The translations under genes were made by a program, and so were the position numbers. A model generated the notes under the pieces. The model searched no databases and was not told the DNA's origin. It was given only the letters and a program-made list of their open reading frames with translations. Positions 10,857-21,384 of a stretch of 64,000 bases of DNA are shown piece by piece. Numbering within the stretch: position 1 is the stretch's first letter; every line of letters starts with the position of its first letter. The DNA is from Symbiodinium natans (Eukaryota; Sar; Dinophyceae; Suessiales; Symbiodiniaceae): the NCBI GenBank assembly GCA_905221605.1, contig CAJNDS010002269.1:432094-496093 (forward strand). Reading direction: 5' to 3'.

Positions 10857-11754
10857 GAATTATTCGTGAATCCCGTGGATCCTCCATGAAGGAGAGTAAG
10901 TGGGGAGGGGGGGGGTCGCAGAGGATCCTGCGACAATGTTGTGAGGAAACGCCCGTGCGATAACTTACTTCCCTGCTTTTCGGCCACCAGGGAATAAGAA
11001 TCCTACTGTGTTTTGCCTACAAGCCAAAGTCTATGGTTCAGGGATCTGGGTTGAAAGCTCGAACGAATACACCTGCCTCGGCATGGGCTGCCTGAGGGGC
11101 CACCAGGGTCACTGCGCCTTTGAGGGCTTGTGGCGGCTTGAGTTGGGGTGGAGTAACTCTACGGCTTTCCTGGAATTCTGAACCTAGGGGTCTAGGGATG
11201 ATCCGGGATGTATTCAACACCAAAACCTTCTGACTAGAACCTTCCAAGAAGACCCCTTCAAGATCAACCCTAACCCCTAAACCCTAAACCCTAAACGCAG
11301 AACGAGCTGCTGAGGGCCGCAGTGGCGGCATGTGGCGCGGCGGGGGCCGGGGCGGCGCGTGGTGCCGCCACGAAGGCCGTGAAGAGTGCGCCTTCTGTCC
11401 ACCGCATACTTGGGTTTAGGGTTTAGGGTTTAGGGTTTAGGGTTTAGGTTTTAGGGTTCAGGGTTCATGGTTCAGGGTTCAGACTTGGGATGTTCCCCCC
11501 TTATAGTAGCAGTCTCGAATTAGGATTCCAGGAGGCTTCAGGCGGCCTCAGGGGCCCCCAAACCCCAAACCCCAAACCCTAAACCCGAAACCCTAAAACC
11601 CCTATTAGGGCTTCAAAAAATAGCCCTAGACCCGAAATCAACCCTGAACCCGAACCCGATATTGAGTGCTTCGTGTCCCGGGTGCGAGTCAAAACCTGGG
11701 GCCCGAGCCGCTGCACAGGATCACGGCACCGGTCAGAATGAGGGAGCGGGCCAT
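7404..11754 (-). CDS. atpH: Plastid ATP synthase subunit c, tandem copy 2 (complete, 8 exons)
   Basis: Complete gene, 139 codons plus stop when spliced. Exons: 1, 11709-11754; 2, 11311-11391; 3, 11077-11117; 4, 9566-9652; 5, 9156-9203; 6, 8358-8383; 7, 7963-8020; 8, 7404-7436. The exons join in frame to a signal peptide (residues 1-16), a transit region with FVAAPR (about 22-27), an AHAE processing-like site, helix 1 ([16 protein letters not shown]), the loop SRQPE, and helix 2 with FMES, whose Glu is the proton-binding carboxylate of c subunits; the end is LLFANPLIK. All seven introns start GC and end AG. The first codon of exon 4 is Gly, where copies 1 and 3 have Asp. A MITE sits 3 bp from the CAG in front of the ATG. 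Past the stop a GTTTTCCAA-like motif recurs in copies 3 and 4, probably 3' UTR. Confidence 0.96.
8094..8302. repeat. Variant telomere-like array, CCCTAAG / CCCTGAG
   Basis: Heptamers with higher-order alternation of AAG and GAG types, in the intron between exons 6 and 7 of atpH copy 2; a segment of about 60 bp appears twice. Confidence 0.85.
8826..9056. repeat. Telomere-like array (TTTAGGG)n with variant blocks
   Basis: TTTAGGG units followed by homogeneous blocks of TTTCGGG and TTTTGGG, in the intron between exons 5 and 6 of copy 2. Variants occur in runs, a sign of local amplification. Confidence 0.9.
10429..10581. mobile_element. MITE family A, copy with internal duplication
   Basis: Terminal inverted repeats CCCAGACACTCCAAAAC / GTTTTGGAGTCTCTGGG, with an AT-rich body in which a segment of roughly 55 bp (TTATAGTAGGAACCCTAGTA...) is present twice. 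It lies in intron 3 of atpH copy 2. There is no coding capacity, so it is a non-autonomous DNA element. The target duplication is unclear (TT or shorter). Confidence 0.75.
10826..10853. repeat. (TA)n microsatellite
   Basis: About 14 TA units in intron 3 of atpH copy 2. Confidence 0.85.
11485..11530. mobile_element. MITE family B, truncated half
   Basis: Only the left end is present: TTGGGATGTTCCCCCCTTAT, then AGTAGCAGTCTCGAATTAGG. It lies in intron 1 of atpH copy 2. Confidence 0.5.
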
Positions 11755-11760
11755 CCTGAA

Positions 11761-11880
11761 CCCAGAGACTCCAAAACCCCTTAATTAAGCAATATACCTT
11801 AAATTATAGTAGGAACCCTAATATGATTTAAGTTATATTCCTTAATTAAGGGGTTTTGGACAAGTTTTGGAGTCTCTGGG
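11761..11880. mobile_element. MITE family A, copy next to the atpH copy 2 start
   Basis: Same terminal inverted repeats (CCCAGAGACTCCAAAAC) and AT-rich body as the element at 10429, without the internal duplication but with a short extra repeat of the right TIR. Its edge lies 3 bp from the CAG that precedes the copy 2 start codon, so it supplies the sequence immediately upstream of that acceptor. Confidence 0.8.
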
Positions 11881-12178
11881 AAGCGGGCTTCGGCTTTGAT
11901 TCGGGGCGGGCGGGGAGGGGGGGGTTTAGGGCGTTGAGCTGTTTGAGGCATTTTGGGGGGGCTTGAAGGCTTAAGCACCCCGGTTTTGGAGGCCTGCGGC
12001 CAGCGTTTGAATAATTAGGGCTGATGAAGTTTATACAGGGCCCTTTCAGCTTCAAAGCGGAAGAGTCCTTGACAGGGCACTAGCTTCTTCCAGCTCCCAT
12101 CCCCTTTCAGGCTCCGCAAGAGAGAGGCTTGGGACTTTCGGGCTTAGCGTCCAGACCAAGGACGACTTGGAAAAAAAA

Positions 12179-12369
12179 CAGACACAGAGAGACGCAGAGA
12201 GACACAGAGAGACACAGAGAGACACAGAGAGACACAGAGAGACGCAGAGAGACACAGAGAGACGCAGAGAGATGTAGAGAGACGCAGAGAGACGCAGAGA
12301 GACGCAGAGAGACGCAGAGAGACAGAGACGCACAGAGACAGACAGACACACACACACACACACACACAG
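12179..12369. repeat. CAGAGA minisatellite running into (CA)n
   Basis: About fifteen GACACAGAGA / GACGCAGAGA 10-mers followed by a CA run, between atpH copies 2 and 3. Confidence 0.9.
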
Positions 12370-12397
12370 ATATTATCCTAAACAGTAGACGCGACCC

Positions 12398-12486
12398 AAC
12401 TCCAGCCAAGATGCCTAGGATGCTCTTCGGGTGCGGGACACTGGAGCGACGTGGCGGGAAAAACTGGAGTACTGGGCCCAAAAGGG
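12398..12486 (-). promoter_or_regulatory. Conserved upstream segment, atpH copy 2
   Basis: Lies about 0.65 kb upstream of the copy 2 ATG. On the minus strand it reads CTTTTGGGCCCAG, a T-rich stretch, CGCCACGTCGCTCCAG, then TGTCCCGCACC and AGCATCC. The T-rich tract followed by CCAG is the layout of a splice or spliced-leader acceptor, and TTTT motifs are reported near dinoflagellate transcription starts. It matches copy 4 best. Confidence 0.55.
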
Positions 12487-13001
12487 ACGCGCGCGGTTGG
12501 GGTGCAGAGATTGTAGGAGTTGCGGGTTGGTGGCTTCAACCATCGGTATGGCAACCTCGCCACGGGCAAGCCCTTCAAGCCTCCTTGTAGCCTCAGTCCC
12601 TCAACCCCAAATCCCCAAATCCCTGAACCCTAAGTACTTAAGCCGGGACTGCATCGCCCACGCTCGACCGCCACTCCTTTTTTCTGCAAGCGCGAGAGCT
12701 GCTTGCGTTTCTAACGCCGCATGATCTCTGCCCGCAACGAGGCTAGGAGCCTCCTGCTGGGGGAGAAGCAACACGCTGTGTGTCGTTATCTGGAGGGTTT
12801 GCGATATTTGGGAACGCATTGGGATCATTATTTTACGGGAATCCTACCATTTGGCGTCCCGTATTTCCCTAAACCCCCATATGCCCCATTATACAACCTA
12901 AACCCTTATAGGTTTGGGGCCGTACGGTGAGTTGGTGACAACACATTGGAACCCTCTTGCCTTACAGTTGGAGAACTTCATTCGAATCGCCAACGGCTTG
13001 C

Positions 13002-16000
13002 TCACTTGATCAGAGGGTTCGCGAAGAGGAGCACCTGAGAAGGCAGGACCACCACAATTAGCGCAGGATGAGCACATTGGAGTTTAGGGGTTAAGGGTTT
13101 GCAAGGTTCAAGTGTAGGGGTTACATAATTTGTGGCGCACGGCTCAGCAATCAGGGTTTCGGAGTTGGCTCGGCTTCATCGCTAAGGCGAAACAAAGTTA
13201 AGACCCTAATGCCCTAAACCTCTAGTTGCGCGCCTTAGGACTTGCAGCACCGTCTACCACACGATCCCCTAAACCCTATAACCCGAAAACCCCTATAACC
13301 CTATAAACCCTGAACCTAAACCCTAAACGTTGTAAATCCAGGGTGAAGCCGAACAATCCTATGTTGTGGGTCAACTTGCTCGTAGGTAGAAGCGATGTAG
13401 GGTTCGGAGTAAGAGGGTTTAGGGTTTAGGGTTTAAGGGTGTAAGGCAAAAAGTGTATAAGGGCATAGGAAAAAGCATTCGACATTCGAGTAGCAGGATG
13501 TAGGGAAGCAGCAGGAGTTCCCGTTGAGAATGCGCCTGGAATGACCCAGTTTCGCCCTAACCCTAAAACACCTAACCCCTAAACCCTAAACCCTAACCCT
13601 GAACCCTAAACCCTAAACCCCTAAACCCATAAGTCCATAAACCCCGAAACTGTAACCCCCAGACCCGAAGCAAAACCACGAATCTGAGTCCAGCACCAGG
13701 GCAATCACGAGGCCGTAGATGGTCAAGGACTCCATGAAGGCCAGGGACAGCAGCCTTAGGGCTTAAGGGGCTTGAGGGTTCTATAGGGGGTTTATACGGT
13801 TTATAGGCATAAGCCCTTAATACACGTAGGCTCTTTTCGAGTTCAGTGTCCGGTTTTTTGGGGGTTTAGGGCCGCTAGTAGTGTTCAGGCTTCTTGAGGG
13901 GTTTGTGGCTTTAGGGTCTGGGATTTCGTTTTAAAACAACGGCTTCGGCTCATCATCTTTGCCTCACTAGGAGCCCAGGACCTCTGAAAAGGGGAGGATG
14001 GCCCACTGGGAGGCTTAGTGGGGTTCGGCGTTTGGGCCGCTTAGGGTTACCCTAAACCCTAAACCCTAAACCCTAAACCCTAAACCCTAAACCCTAAACC
14101 CTAAACCCTAAACCCTAAACCCTAAACTAAACCCTCTGCCTTTCTAGGCGCCATCCTGGCGCCTCCCTTCCCTTCAACCATCCTTGGCAAGGAGCTTCGG
14201 GTGTGCAACTCGGCACGAGAACACCGTTCAGCCCCAAAGCTCTAAACCCTGTAAGCTCCTCACCGGGAACCCTGAACCCTATGCCCTCCGCACGCTGGTC
14301 CGGCTCGCCTGACTTACACAACTTACGCACAACGGCCCTCAGTGCCCATGCTAGCAGACTGGGCAGGCTTCGCCCATGCAGCTTCCTCACAGACACTCTT
14401 CAAGTTTGCCCCCGGCCGAAAGATCTCGAGAGGAAAATCCGGTGGGGCCAGGAGTCGATGGCCGCAGCTCCAGTCGTCCGGCTGCGCCGGGCCGAAAGTG
14501 TAGAAAAAGCCATGCACTTCTCCAGCTGCTCGCCGCAGCTGGTCATTGTGCTCGGATGGACTCTCGGCGCTGGCCGTCCCGCAGGAACGCATCTGTCTCA
14601 CGTGTCAAGAAAGTCACCAAACCCCAATGACTCTCGTCTGCAAACCCGAAGCCCTGAACCCCTAAAACCCAATAAACACCAACCCCTAAACCCTGAAACT
14701 CCTAAACAACTGATTAAGCCCTAAAACCCCTAACACCCTAAACCCCTAAAACCCCTCTAAACCCAAAACCTTTCATTAAAACCCACTAACCCTAAACCCC
14801 TCTAAACCCTAAACCCTAAACCCCATAAAACCCCTAAAGCCCTAAACCCCTCACTCGCAAGCGAGCATCAGCACGCCGCGGAGGTCATCCGCCACCTCGG
14901 AAAGAGCCCCGCAAGTCCAACACTTCCCAGGGTTTTAGGGTTTGCGGTTTGAGGGTTTAGGGATTTTGGGTTTTAAGGGCTTGAGATTTAGGGTTTTAGG
15001 GTCATAGGGTTTAGGGTTTTTAGGGTTTGGGGTTTGTTTTAGGGTTTAGGGTTTAGGGTTTTGAGTTTGGGGGGTGGTGTCGGGTGTCCCTTGCCTCAGC
15101 ACTAAACCCTCTTCAGGGCTTTAGGGTTTGAGTGTTTTTTGGTGTCTCGGGTCCATGGGGCCTGCGGATGCTGATGGAAAGGATCGAGGTGCGCGTGTTT
15201 TCTTTGCAGTAGAGGGGTTGAGGGTTTGGAGTTTGATACTTCGGCTGGAAAGTTTACGGCGGAACCTCTCAGCCTGCAGAAGCCCTCGCCCTGAACCATA
15301 GACCCTCGATGCCCGAAATGCTCTACCCTAAACTCACATGGGTTTAAGTTTGGGGAAAGGGTTCCCTAAACCCCTAAACCCTAAACCCCCTCGGAGAGGG
15401 GGGTGGGGTGGCCTCCGGCTGGCGGGAGATGCCGTCAATGCAGCGGCCACTGGCAATGCCCTGTGCAAAAGCTTAGGGTTTAGGGTTTAGGGTTTAGGAC
15501 ATCGGGGGAGTTGAGGGGTTTGGGGGCTGTATAGGGTAGGGTTCACAGGGTTAAGATGGCAAATCGTATGGTTTAGAGGGATGATTTAGGGTTCAGGGCT
15601 TAGGGGGGTTTAGGGGCCAAGGGCTCTGTCTGCGCAAGCTCGTAGCAGTTTGTTCTCGGCAGTTCAGGGCCATGTTAGGCCAGGGGACACCTCAAGAAAG
15701 GACTCGCAACCCCCAGACAAAATAACATAAACAAATAAAGAATACATACATAAATATATACATATATATATATGTACATACATAAATATAGATAGATAGA
15801 CAGAGAGAGATATAAAGAGAGAGAGAGAGAGATATATATATATATATTAATCGACCAAACCCCAAAGGCCTGGCCCACGCCCGAGCCGATGGCGGCAAGG
15901 CCAATGGCGAAGCCGGCGCCGATGGCGGAGAGTGCCGGGATCCAGACCGCGCCGTCCTCCGCTCATAAGGTCCCTAAACCCAAAACCTTCCTAAGCCCTA

Positions 16001-19000
16001 AACCCTATGAACCCTGAACCCGACATCCTCAAGCATCCTTAGCCCTGAACACTATCAACCCTAAACCCTAAATGGGACCAGATAAGGCCCAAAAGAATCG
16101 AGTGGGCTTCAGGGAGCGTCGGTGGCTTCTCTAACTGTCCACCTTTGGCATAGGCATCGTGCGGGTTCAGAGTTGAAGACGGTTTCCAGGGCTTATAGGT
16201 CTTGTGGAGCTTTATGGGGTTTGTACGGTGCAGGAATGGCTTCTCCTGGCCAGAGGAAGGTGCAGATCGAGGTTTCACAATTGCTTCCTGGTGCTTAGGG
16301 GAGAAGTGGTGGGGAGTGTTCAGGGTTCAAGGTTTAGGGTTCGGGCGCGGATGCGTGCCTTCAACTGCCACGAAAAACCGATCCTGTTTACTTTAATGGG
16401 TGGGGTAGTCTTCATATGTGAGTCTGCGAAAAAAGGGACCCCTCAATATAGGCCCAAGTAGTCGGATCCCCCTATAACAAGGACCCCAATAAGGTACCCC
16501 TAACTTTGGAAACCCCCTCATATAGAGACGGTGTGTACGGACGATCCGGAGTGTTCAGAAACTGCATTTTGCTTTTTGGAAGCCTGAAGAAGGAGACAGA
16601 CTTCTTGCAAGTTTAGAAGTGGCTCTATCTTGGGTCGAAAGAGCTTTGGCGTTCAACAGGTCGCCTTGAGGACATACGGGGTTTTAGGGTTTCAGGAACT
16701 TGGAGGATAGCTGATGTTTTGATATTTTTCTGAGGAATATGAAAAGAGGCTGTTAAAGACCCCAGGATCGGGTGTTGGGGAGTCCGCGAGACCCACCCCT
16801 GATTGGAGGAGTGGGTCTCTGTCAGAATGGTTTAGGGTTTAGGGTTCAGAATTTAGGGCCTAAACCCCTGAACCCTATAAATCCCTGAACCCTAAACCCA
16901 AACCCTTAAACCCTGAACCCTGAAACCCTAAACCCTTGAACCCCAAACCCTAAACCCCCGATCCCTCTTAGGGTTTCAGCTCCGCATGGCCTCGGCGTGG
17001 GCCGCCTGAGGGACGGCCAGCGTCATGGCGCCTCTGGGTTTGCGGATTTAAATGGGTCTAGGGGTTGAGGCTTAGGGGTTTAGGGGTTAGGGGGTTTGGC
17101 GGTTTAGGGTCTAGGGTTGGGGTTTAGGGGTTTAGGGGTTTTAGGGGCTTTAGGGGGTTTTGGGGCTTTAGTGGATTGGGTTTAGTTCCGGGTTTAAGGT
17201 TCTTTTTGTTAGGGTTTATTTTGAGAGGGTTTCAGGTTCTGGGGATTCCGGAATTTTGGCTTTAGGGCTTAGGGTTTAGGATTTGGTTCTAGGAATTTAG
17301 GGGGTTGGGGGGGGTAGATAAGAGGTTTGAGGGCACTAGGGGTTTATGGATTTGCTTTACTCCGGTCGTTTAGGGTGAAAGGTTCTAGGGTTTCAGGTGT
17401 TTAGGGGTTCGGATCGAGTTTAGGGCTTAGGGAGTTCGAGGGGTTTCAGAGCTTGGGATTTTTAGGGGCTTTGAAGGCATTAGGATTGGATTTCGGTCTT
17501 AAGGAGTTAAGGGAAAAATGGGGCTTGAGATTAAGGGGTTAAGGGGCTTAGGGGTTTGGGGTTAGGGTCTCGGGGTTTCAAGTTGGGTTTTGGGGGGTTG
17601 GGGTTGAGGGTTTAGGGTGCTTCAGGGTTCAACGTTTTAGAGCAGGCGCGGCTCTTTTGGGGCTTTGAGGACCCAAGACCGCCACCGAGTTAAGGGTTTC
17701 GGGTTGAGGGATTAGGGTTTCGGGCTTAGGGCTTTTCAAAAACCAGGAGATGCGACCTGCTTGTTCTTGGTAGCCGCGCAACCACATCACAACAAGGGTG
17801 CCACTTTTCGGTGTTGGTGCCTGTTACCAAGGTGGCGAACAGGGTACACTACCAAGTGTTGGGTAGTTTAGATACCTAAACACTGAACCCTAAACTCGAT
17901 CCAAACACCTTTTTTGAAGCACTGGGCTACTTTAGGGCTTAGGGTCTGAGAGGGGGCCCGAACCCTCAAGACCCGAAACCCCGACACTGGCCCTACACCC
18001 TAAAAGCCCGAAACCTAATGAAAAACCCCTACGTATCCCCTATACCCATAAACCCACAAACTTCCTCATATGGGGCTGCAAAAAACCCCGATGGAAATGG
18101 GCTTGTCCCGAATATTGTCATCGTTTTTTCCTACTCCTTATCGTTTTACAGTGTTTGCACACAAAACACAGTATCTTTCGCTAGCCACACAAGGTAATGC
18201 TTCGGGGTACATGGCTGGCTTGCATTCCAAAGCCTAGGTGGCCTCAACATCGAGCCTACAGCTGTGGATTTGAAGGGTTAACGGGCTCATTTTGAGTCTA
18301 GCCCCCAAACCTGAACAACCAATCGGCCCTCAGAGCCAGAGACCCCGAAATGTCAGCCACAGCGAGGTTTGTCAGGGCGGTTCACCCCCTGAAGATCCGG
18401 AAACGTCGGCCAGAGTGAGGTTTCTGAGGGGGGTTCACCCAGACAGCAAAAAACCCTGCAAACTGTTATCTTTTTTTTCTCCTTATCGTTTTACAAGCTA
18501 AACGCTACTCAGGCGCACTCCTTTCTAAACCGCAAGCCGCGGGGTTATTTTACAACCCCGTATAGGGGCCTTAAACATGAGAATGGGGACCATAGGGGAA
18601 TATATAATTAGCAATTCTTCCGACCCTACATAAAAACCCTAGACTCCACAACTCTCCGGGCGCGCGGCTCAGCGCAGCAGCAGTGGCGTGCGGAGCAGTG
18701 GGCGCCGGGGCAGCGCGGGGCGCGGCCACGAAGGCCGTGAAGAGTGCGCCTTGGGTTTTTTCGGACTTTAGGGTTGTAGGGGTTTAGGGTTTATGGTTGT
18801 AGGGGTTTAGGATTTTAGGGTTCTAGGGTTTAAGGTTTTAGTAGGTGTTGGGGGTTTAGGGCTTCAGGGTTTCGGGTTTGCTTGGCGCTTAGGGCTTAGG
18901 ATGTTTTTAGGATGGTATGGGGTTTAGGGTTTCCCTCTTTTCCCGAACATGCTAAGTGCAAATCGCTTGCCGGCCTAGGCGAAAATACGAAAATGGGATG

Positions 19001-19877
19001 TCGAGATCAGCTAGGTACATTGAGATCTTACAAGCGTGAAGGATAAAGATGCAAGAAAGCGAGGAACCAAAAACAATAGCCGATGTATTGGGGACATAAA
19101 AACGCATCGTCACGAACGATTCGATTATCGTCCGCTTTCCATGTTCAGGGAGATGCAAACTTACTTGATTCGTCCTGCGATCATGGAGCTGCAGTGACAT
19201 TTTCAATATGTATGTGCCCAATCGCAGGCGGCTGCGTGCGACTTTGAAGCTGTGCAATAAGAGATACGTGGAGTTTCGTGCGTTTAGGGTCTGGAACGCT
19301 GAGCCCTTAAAAGCCCTACGCCCTTAAGCCCTGATACCCTAAACCCCCACCCAAACATCTTTAACCTGCAAGGTGGAGGACTGCAAGGGTGGGGGCTTAG
19401 ACTGAGTCTATGGGGCTTACGAACTCTTCCTTTTGTTTGCTACGAGTACGGGGTTCAGGGACGACTTCAAGGTTCGAGGGCAGGACCGCTGCAGCTCCCA
19501 AAGTGGTTCGCAACTTCAGGGGTTTAGGCTTCAGGGCTTTGCCCCTCAACCGTAGAGCCCTTCTTCAAGCTCTAGCGAACCCCAAAACCCCCAAACCCCA
19601 ACCCCCCTCAACCGTAAAAACCCTTTCAAACCCTACAACCCGAAAGTCCTATTTTTAGACGTGTCTAATAAACAGTGTCCAGTTGCAACTTTCATGCCCT
19701 AGAACCCTAAAACCCTAAAACCCTAAAACCCTAAAACCCCCAAACCCCCAAACCCCCAAACCCTAAACCCTAAACCCTAAACCCTAAACCCTAAACCCTA
19801 AACCCTAAACCCGCATCTTAGGGCCCCAGGCCGCTGCAGAGGAGCACCAGGCCGGTCAAAGCGAGGGAGCGGGCCAT
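13002..19877 (-). CDS. atpH: Plastid ATP synthase subunit c, tandem copy 3 (complete, 8 exons)
   Basis: Longest of the four because of its introns. Exons: 1, 19832-19877; 2, 18669-18749; 3, 16991-17031; 4, 15870-15956; 5, 15413-15460; 6, 14870-14895; 7, 13697-13754; 8, 13002-13034. The spliced length is again 139 codons plus stop. Leader [16 protein letters not shown] differs at several positions from the other copies, while the two membrane helices and the SRQPE loop are unchanged, as expected under selection on the mature protein. Donors are GC except intron 6, which must start with GA to keep the phase (GTGCT|GATGC), and intron 7, which starts with GT. Intron 3 spans an AT-rich tract and several telomere-like blocks. 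Exon order, phase and lengths match copies 2 and 4 exactly, so there is no sign of a pseudogene. Confidence 0.95.
14047..14128. repeat. Telomere-like array (CCCTAAA)n
   Basis: Eleven nearly perfect units in the intron between exons 6 and 7 of copy 3. Confidence 0.92.
15720..15848. repeat. AT-rich microsatellite (TA, CATA, GATA, GA)
   Basis: TACATA, GATAGA and GAGAGA runs end 22 bp from the end of exon 4 of atpH copy 3, inside intron 4. Confidence 0.85.
16434..16516. repeat. Interspersed element family C, copy 1
   Basis: An 80-bp block with the order GGGACCCCT, ATATAGG, GGATCCCCCTATAA, GGACCCCAATAAGGTACCCC, TTTGGAAACCCC. The same order returns at 33168 and 40228, so it is a dispersed repeat; no terminal inverted repeat is obvious. 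Confidence 0.55.
19700..19812. repeat. Telomere-like array (CCCTAAAA / CCCTAAA)n
   Basis: Octamers, then CCCCCAAA variants, then heptamers, ending 20 bp from exon 1 of copy 3. Confidence 0.9.
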
Positions 19878-19924
19878 CCTCAAAGCTTCTTTTCTGGGGG
19901 GATTTATGGGGCACCCCGGGTCAG

Positions 19925-20007
19925 CGGGTTTAGGGTTTAGGGTTTAGGGTTTAGGGTTTAGGGTTTAGGGTTTAGAGTTTAGGGTTTAGGGTTTAGAGTT
20001 TAGGGGA
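19925..20007. repeat. Telomere-like array (TTTAGGG)n
   Basis: Eleven or so units just upstream of the copy 3 start, opposite in orientation to the array inside intron 1. Confidence 0.9.
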
Positions 20008-20447
20008 GCTTCTTGCTTGGTGTTGTTTTGGGGATTGGGGCCTCGAAAGCCTACACCCCGAACCCTGAGCACCCTAAAGAGAGATGTGTCAGATTTATGC
20101 CTCCAAGCCCTCCGAAGCAAGGACCCACAACCCCATGTCACCCAGGCTACGGACCCGAATTCCCGGAGCACCCCTACTCCGAAAAAAAAAAAACCGAAGT
20201 TTGCTGAGCTCTTCCAACCAAGACCCCTGAGCCCGGAAGCCCGAAACCCCAACCGCTGAGCTCCGCGATGCTGAAGCCCTACACCCCGCTGACACCCCGC
20301 TGGGCCATTCGCTCAAGCAAGCCGCAAACCGAAGACACAAGGCATCGAACAAAACCCCTTAGCATTTGAAGGTGCAGATCTTATGGCTTAATTCAGGGTT
20401 TGAAGGTCAGCAGTTTTGGAGTCTCGGAAGTTGCCACCAAGCAGCCT

Positions 20448-20515
20448 TGACAAGCTTCGGGCGTGGGTGCGGAACAGAAGAAATGCGGCGAGGAAAATCG
20501 GACGCTGAGCCGATG
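20448..20515 (-). promoter_or_regulatory. Conserved upstream segment, atpH copy 3
   Basis: About 0.6 kb upstream of the copy 3 ATG. The minus strand has GATTTTCCTCGCCGCATTTC followed by TTCTGTTCCGCACCC and CCCGAAGC, aligning with the T-rich, CGCC, CCGCACC core of the other copies. It lacks the TTTTGGCCCAG part. Confidence 0.45.
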
Positions 20516-21384
20516 TAGGAAGAGCGGGCTCTCAAGCTTCCAGACGGAAACAAGGTACAACGTCTCAAGTGGCATGCGGACTTGCTCCTACGCCCAACAA
20601 GAGTAAACCAACTAAGAAGAGCAAGCGCGCCCCTGTTCTGCTTCATAGGGGGCTACGAGTAGGGTAGCTACATGGTCCCTTCGTCTGCCCATAAAAAGGT
20701 ACCTCTTATATACCCCTTATATACCCCAAGCAAATTGCGGGTCCATACCCAAAACCCTAAACTCTAAACCCTAAACCCTAAACCTAAACCCTAAACCCTA
20801 ATCAGAACCCTTTAAAGGAGGCTAGGGACCATATTAAGGGGCCCATGAAACTACCCTCAGAACGGTCGCCTCACGGGATGGTCACACCAGGAAACCTTGA
20901 GCCCGAAACCCTAAACCCTAAACCCTATAAACCCTACCCTAAACCCTAAACCATAAACCCTAAACCCTCTGAGTTGTCGCAACCTTTCCCTCCTGGGTGC
21001 CCTTACCGACAGGGAGTGTGCTATAGTTTAGAACCCAGACCGGGCTATTTACGAGGCTTGAGGGTCCCCAAGGTCTTTGTAGCAAAGGGATGATTTTGCC
21101 TTATTGGAGGGCGCTAGGGGTTTAGGGGTTTAGGGGTTTAGGGTTTAGGGTTTAGGGTTTAGGGTGGGGACGGTTCCATCAAGATATTGTCCACTCAGGT
21201 TATGGAGAGTTCCCCGAGTCAAAATCCCCAGCGCTCCACGCAAACCCCGCTTTTCTGAAAGCACGCGCGTCGCTTGCCCCTTTACGTCGTACTCTATGTC
21301 GTACTACCTGCCTGGGCAGCGACGGCGCAGTCCGCCCTGTTGGACTTGGAGAACTCCCTCCAACATCGTCCACGTCTTGCAGGC

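Larger units (their letters stand above)
11755..13001. other. Intergenic spacer between atpH copies 2 and 3
   Basis: Contains a MITE directly against the copy 2 start region (11761-11880), a CAGAGA/CA microsatellite, the conserved upstream segment and a unique stretch at about 12640-12990 that probably includes the copy 3 3' UTR. A GTTCTCCAA motif just past the copy 3 stop is shared with copy 4. Confidence 0.6.
19878..21384. other. Intergenic spacer between atpH copies 3 and 4
   Basis: Telomere-like block at 19925-20007, unique sequence at about 20080-20680 including the copy 3 upstream segment, short CCCTAAA blocks near 20755-20800 and 20905-20965, and unique sequence just past the copy 4 stop codon. 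No gene recognised. Confidence 0.55.
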
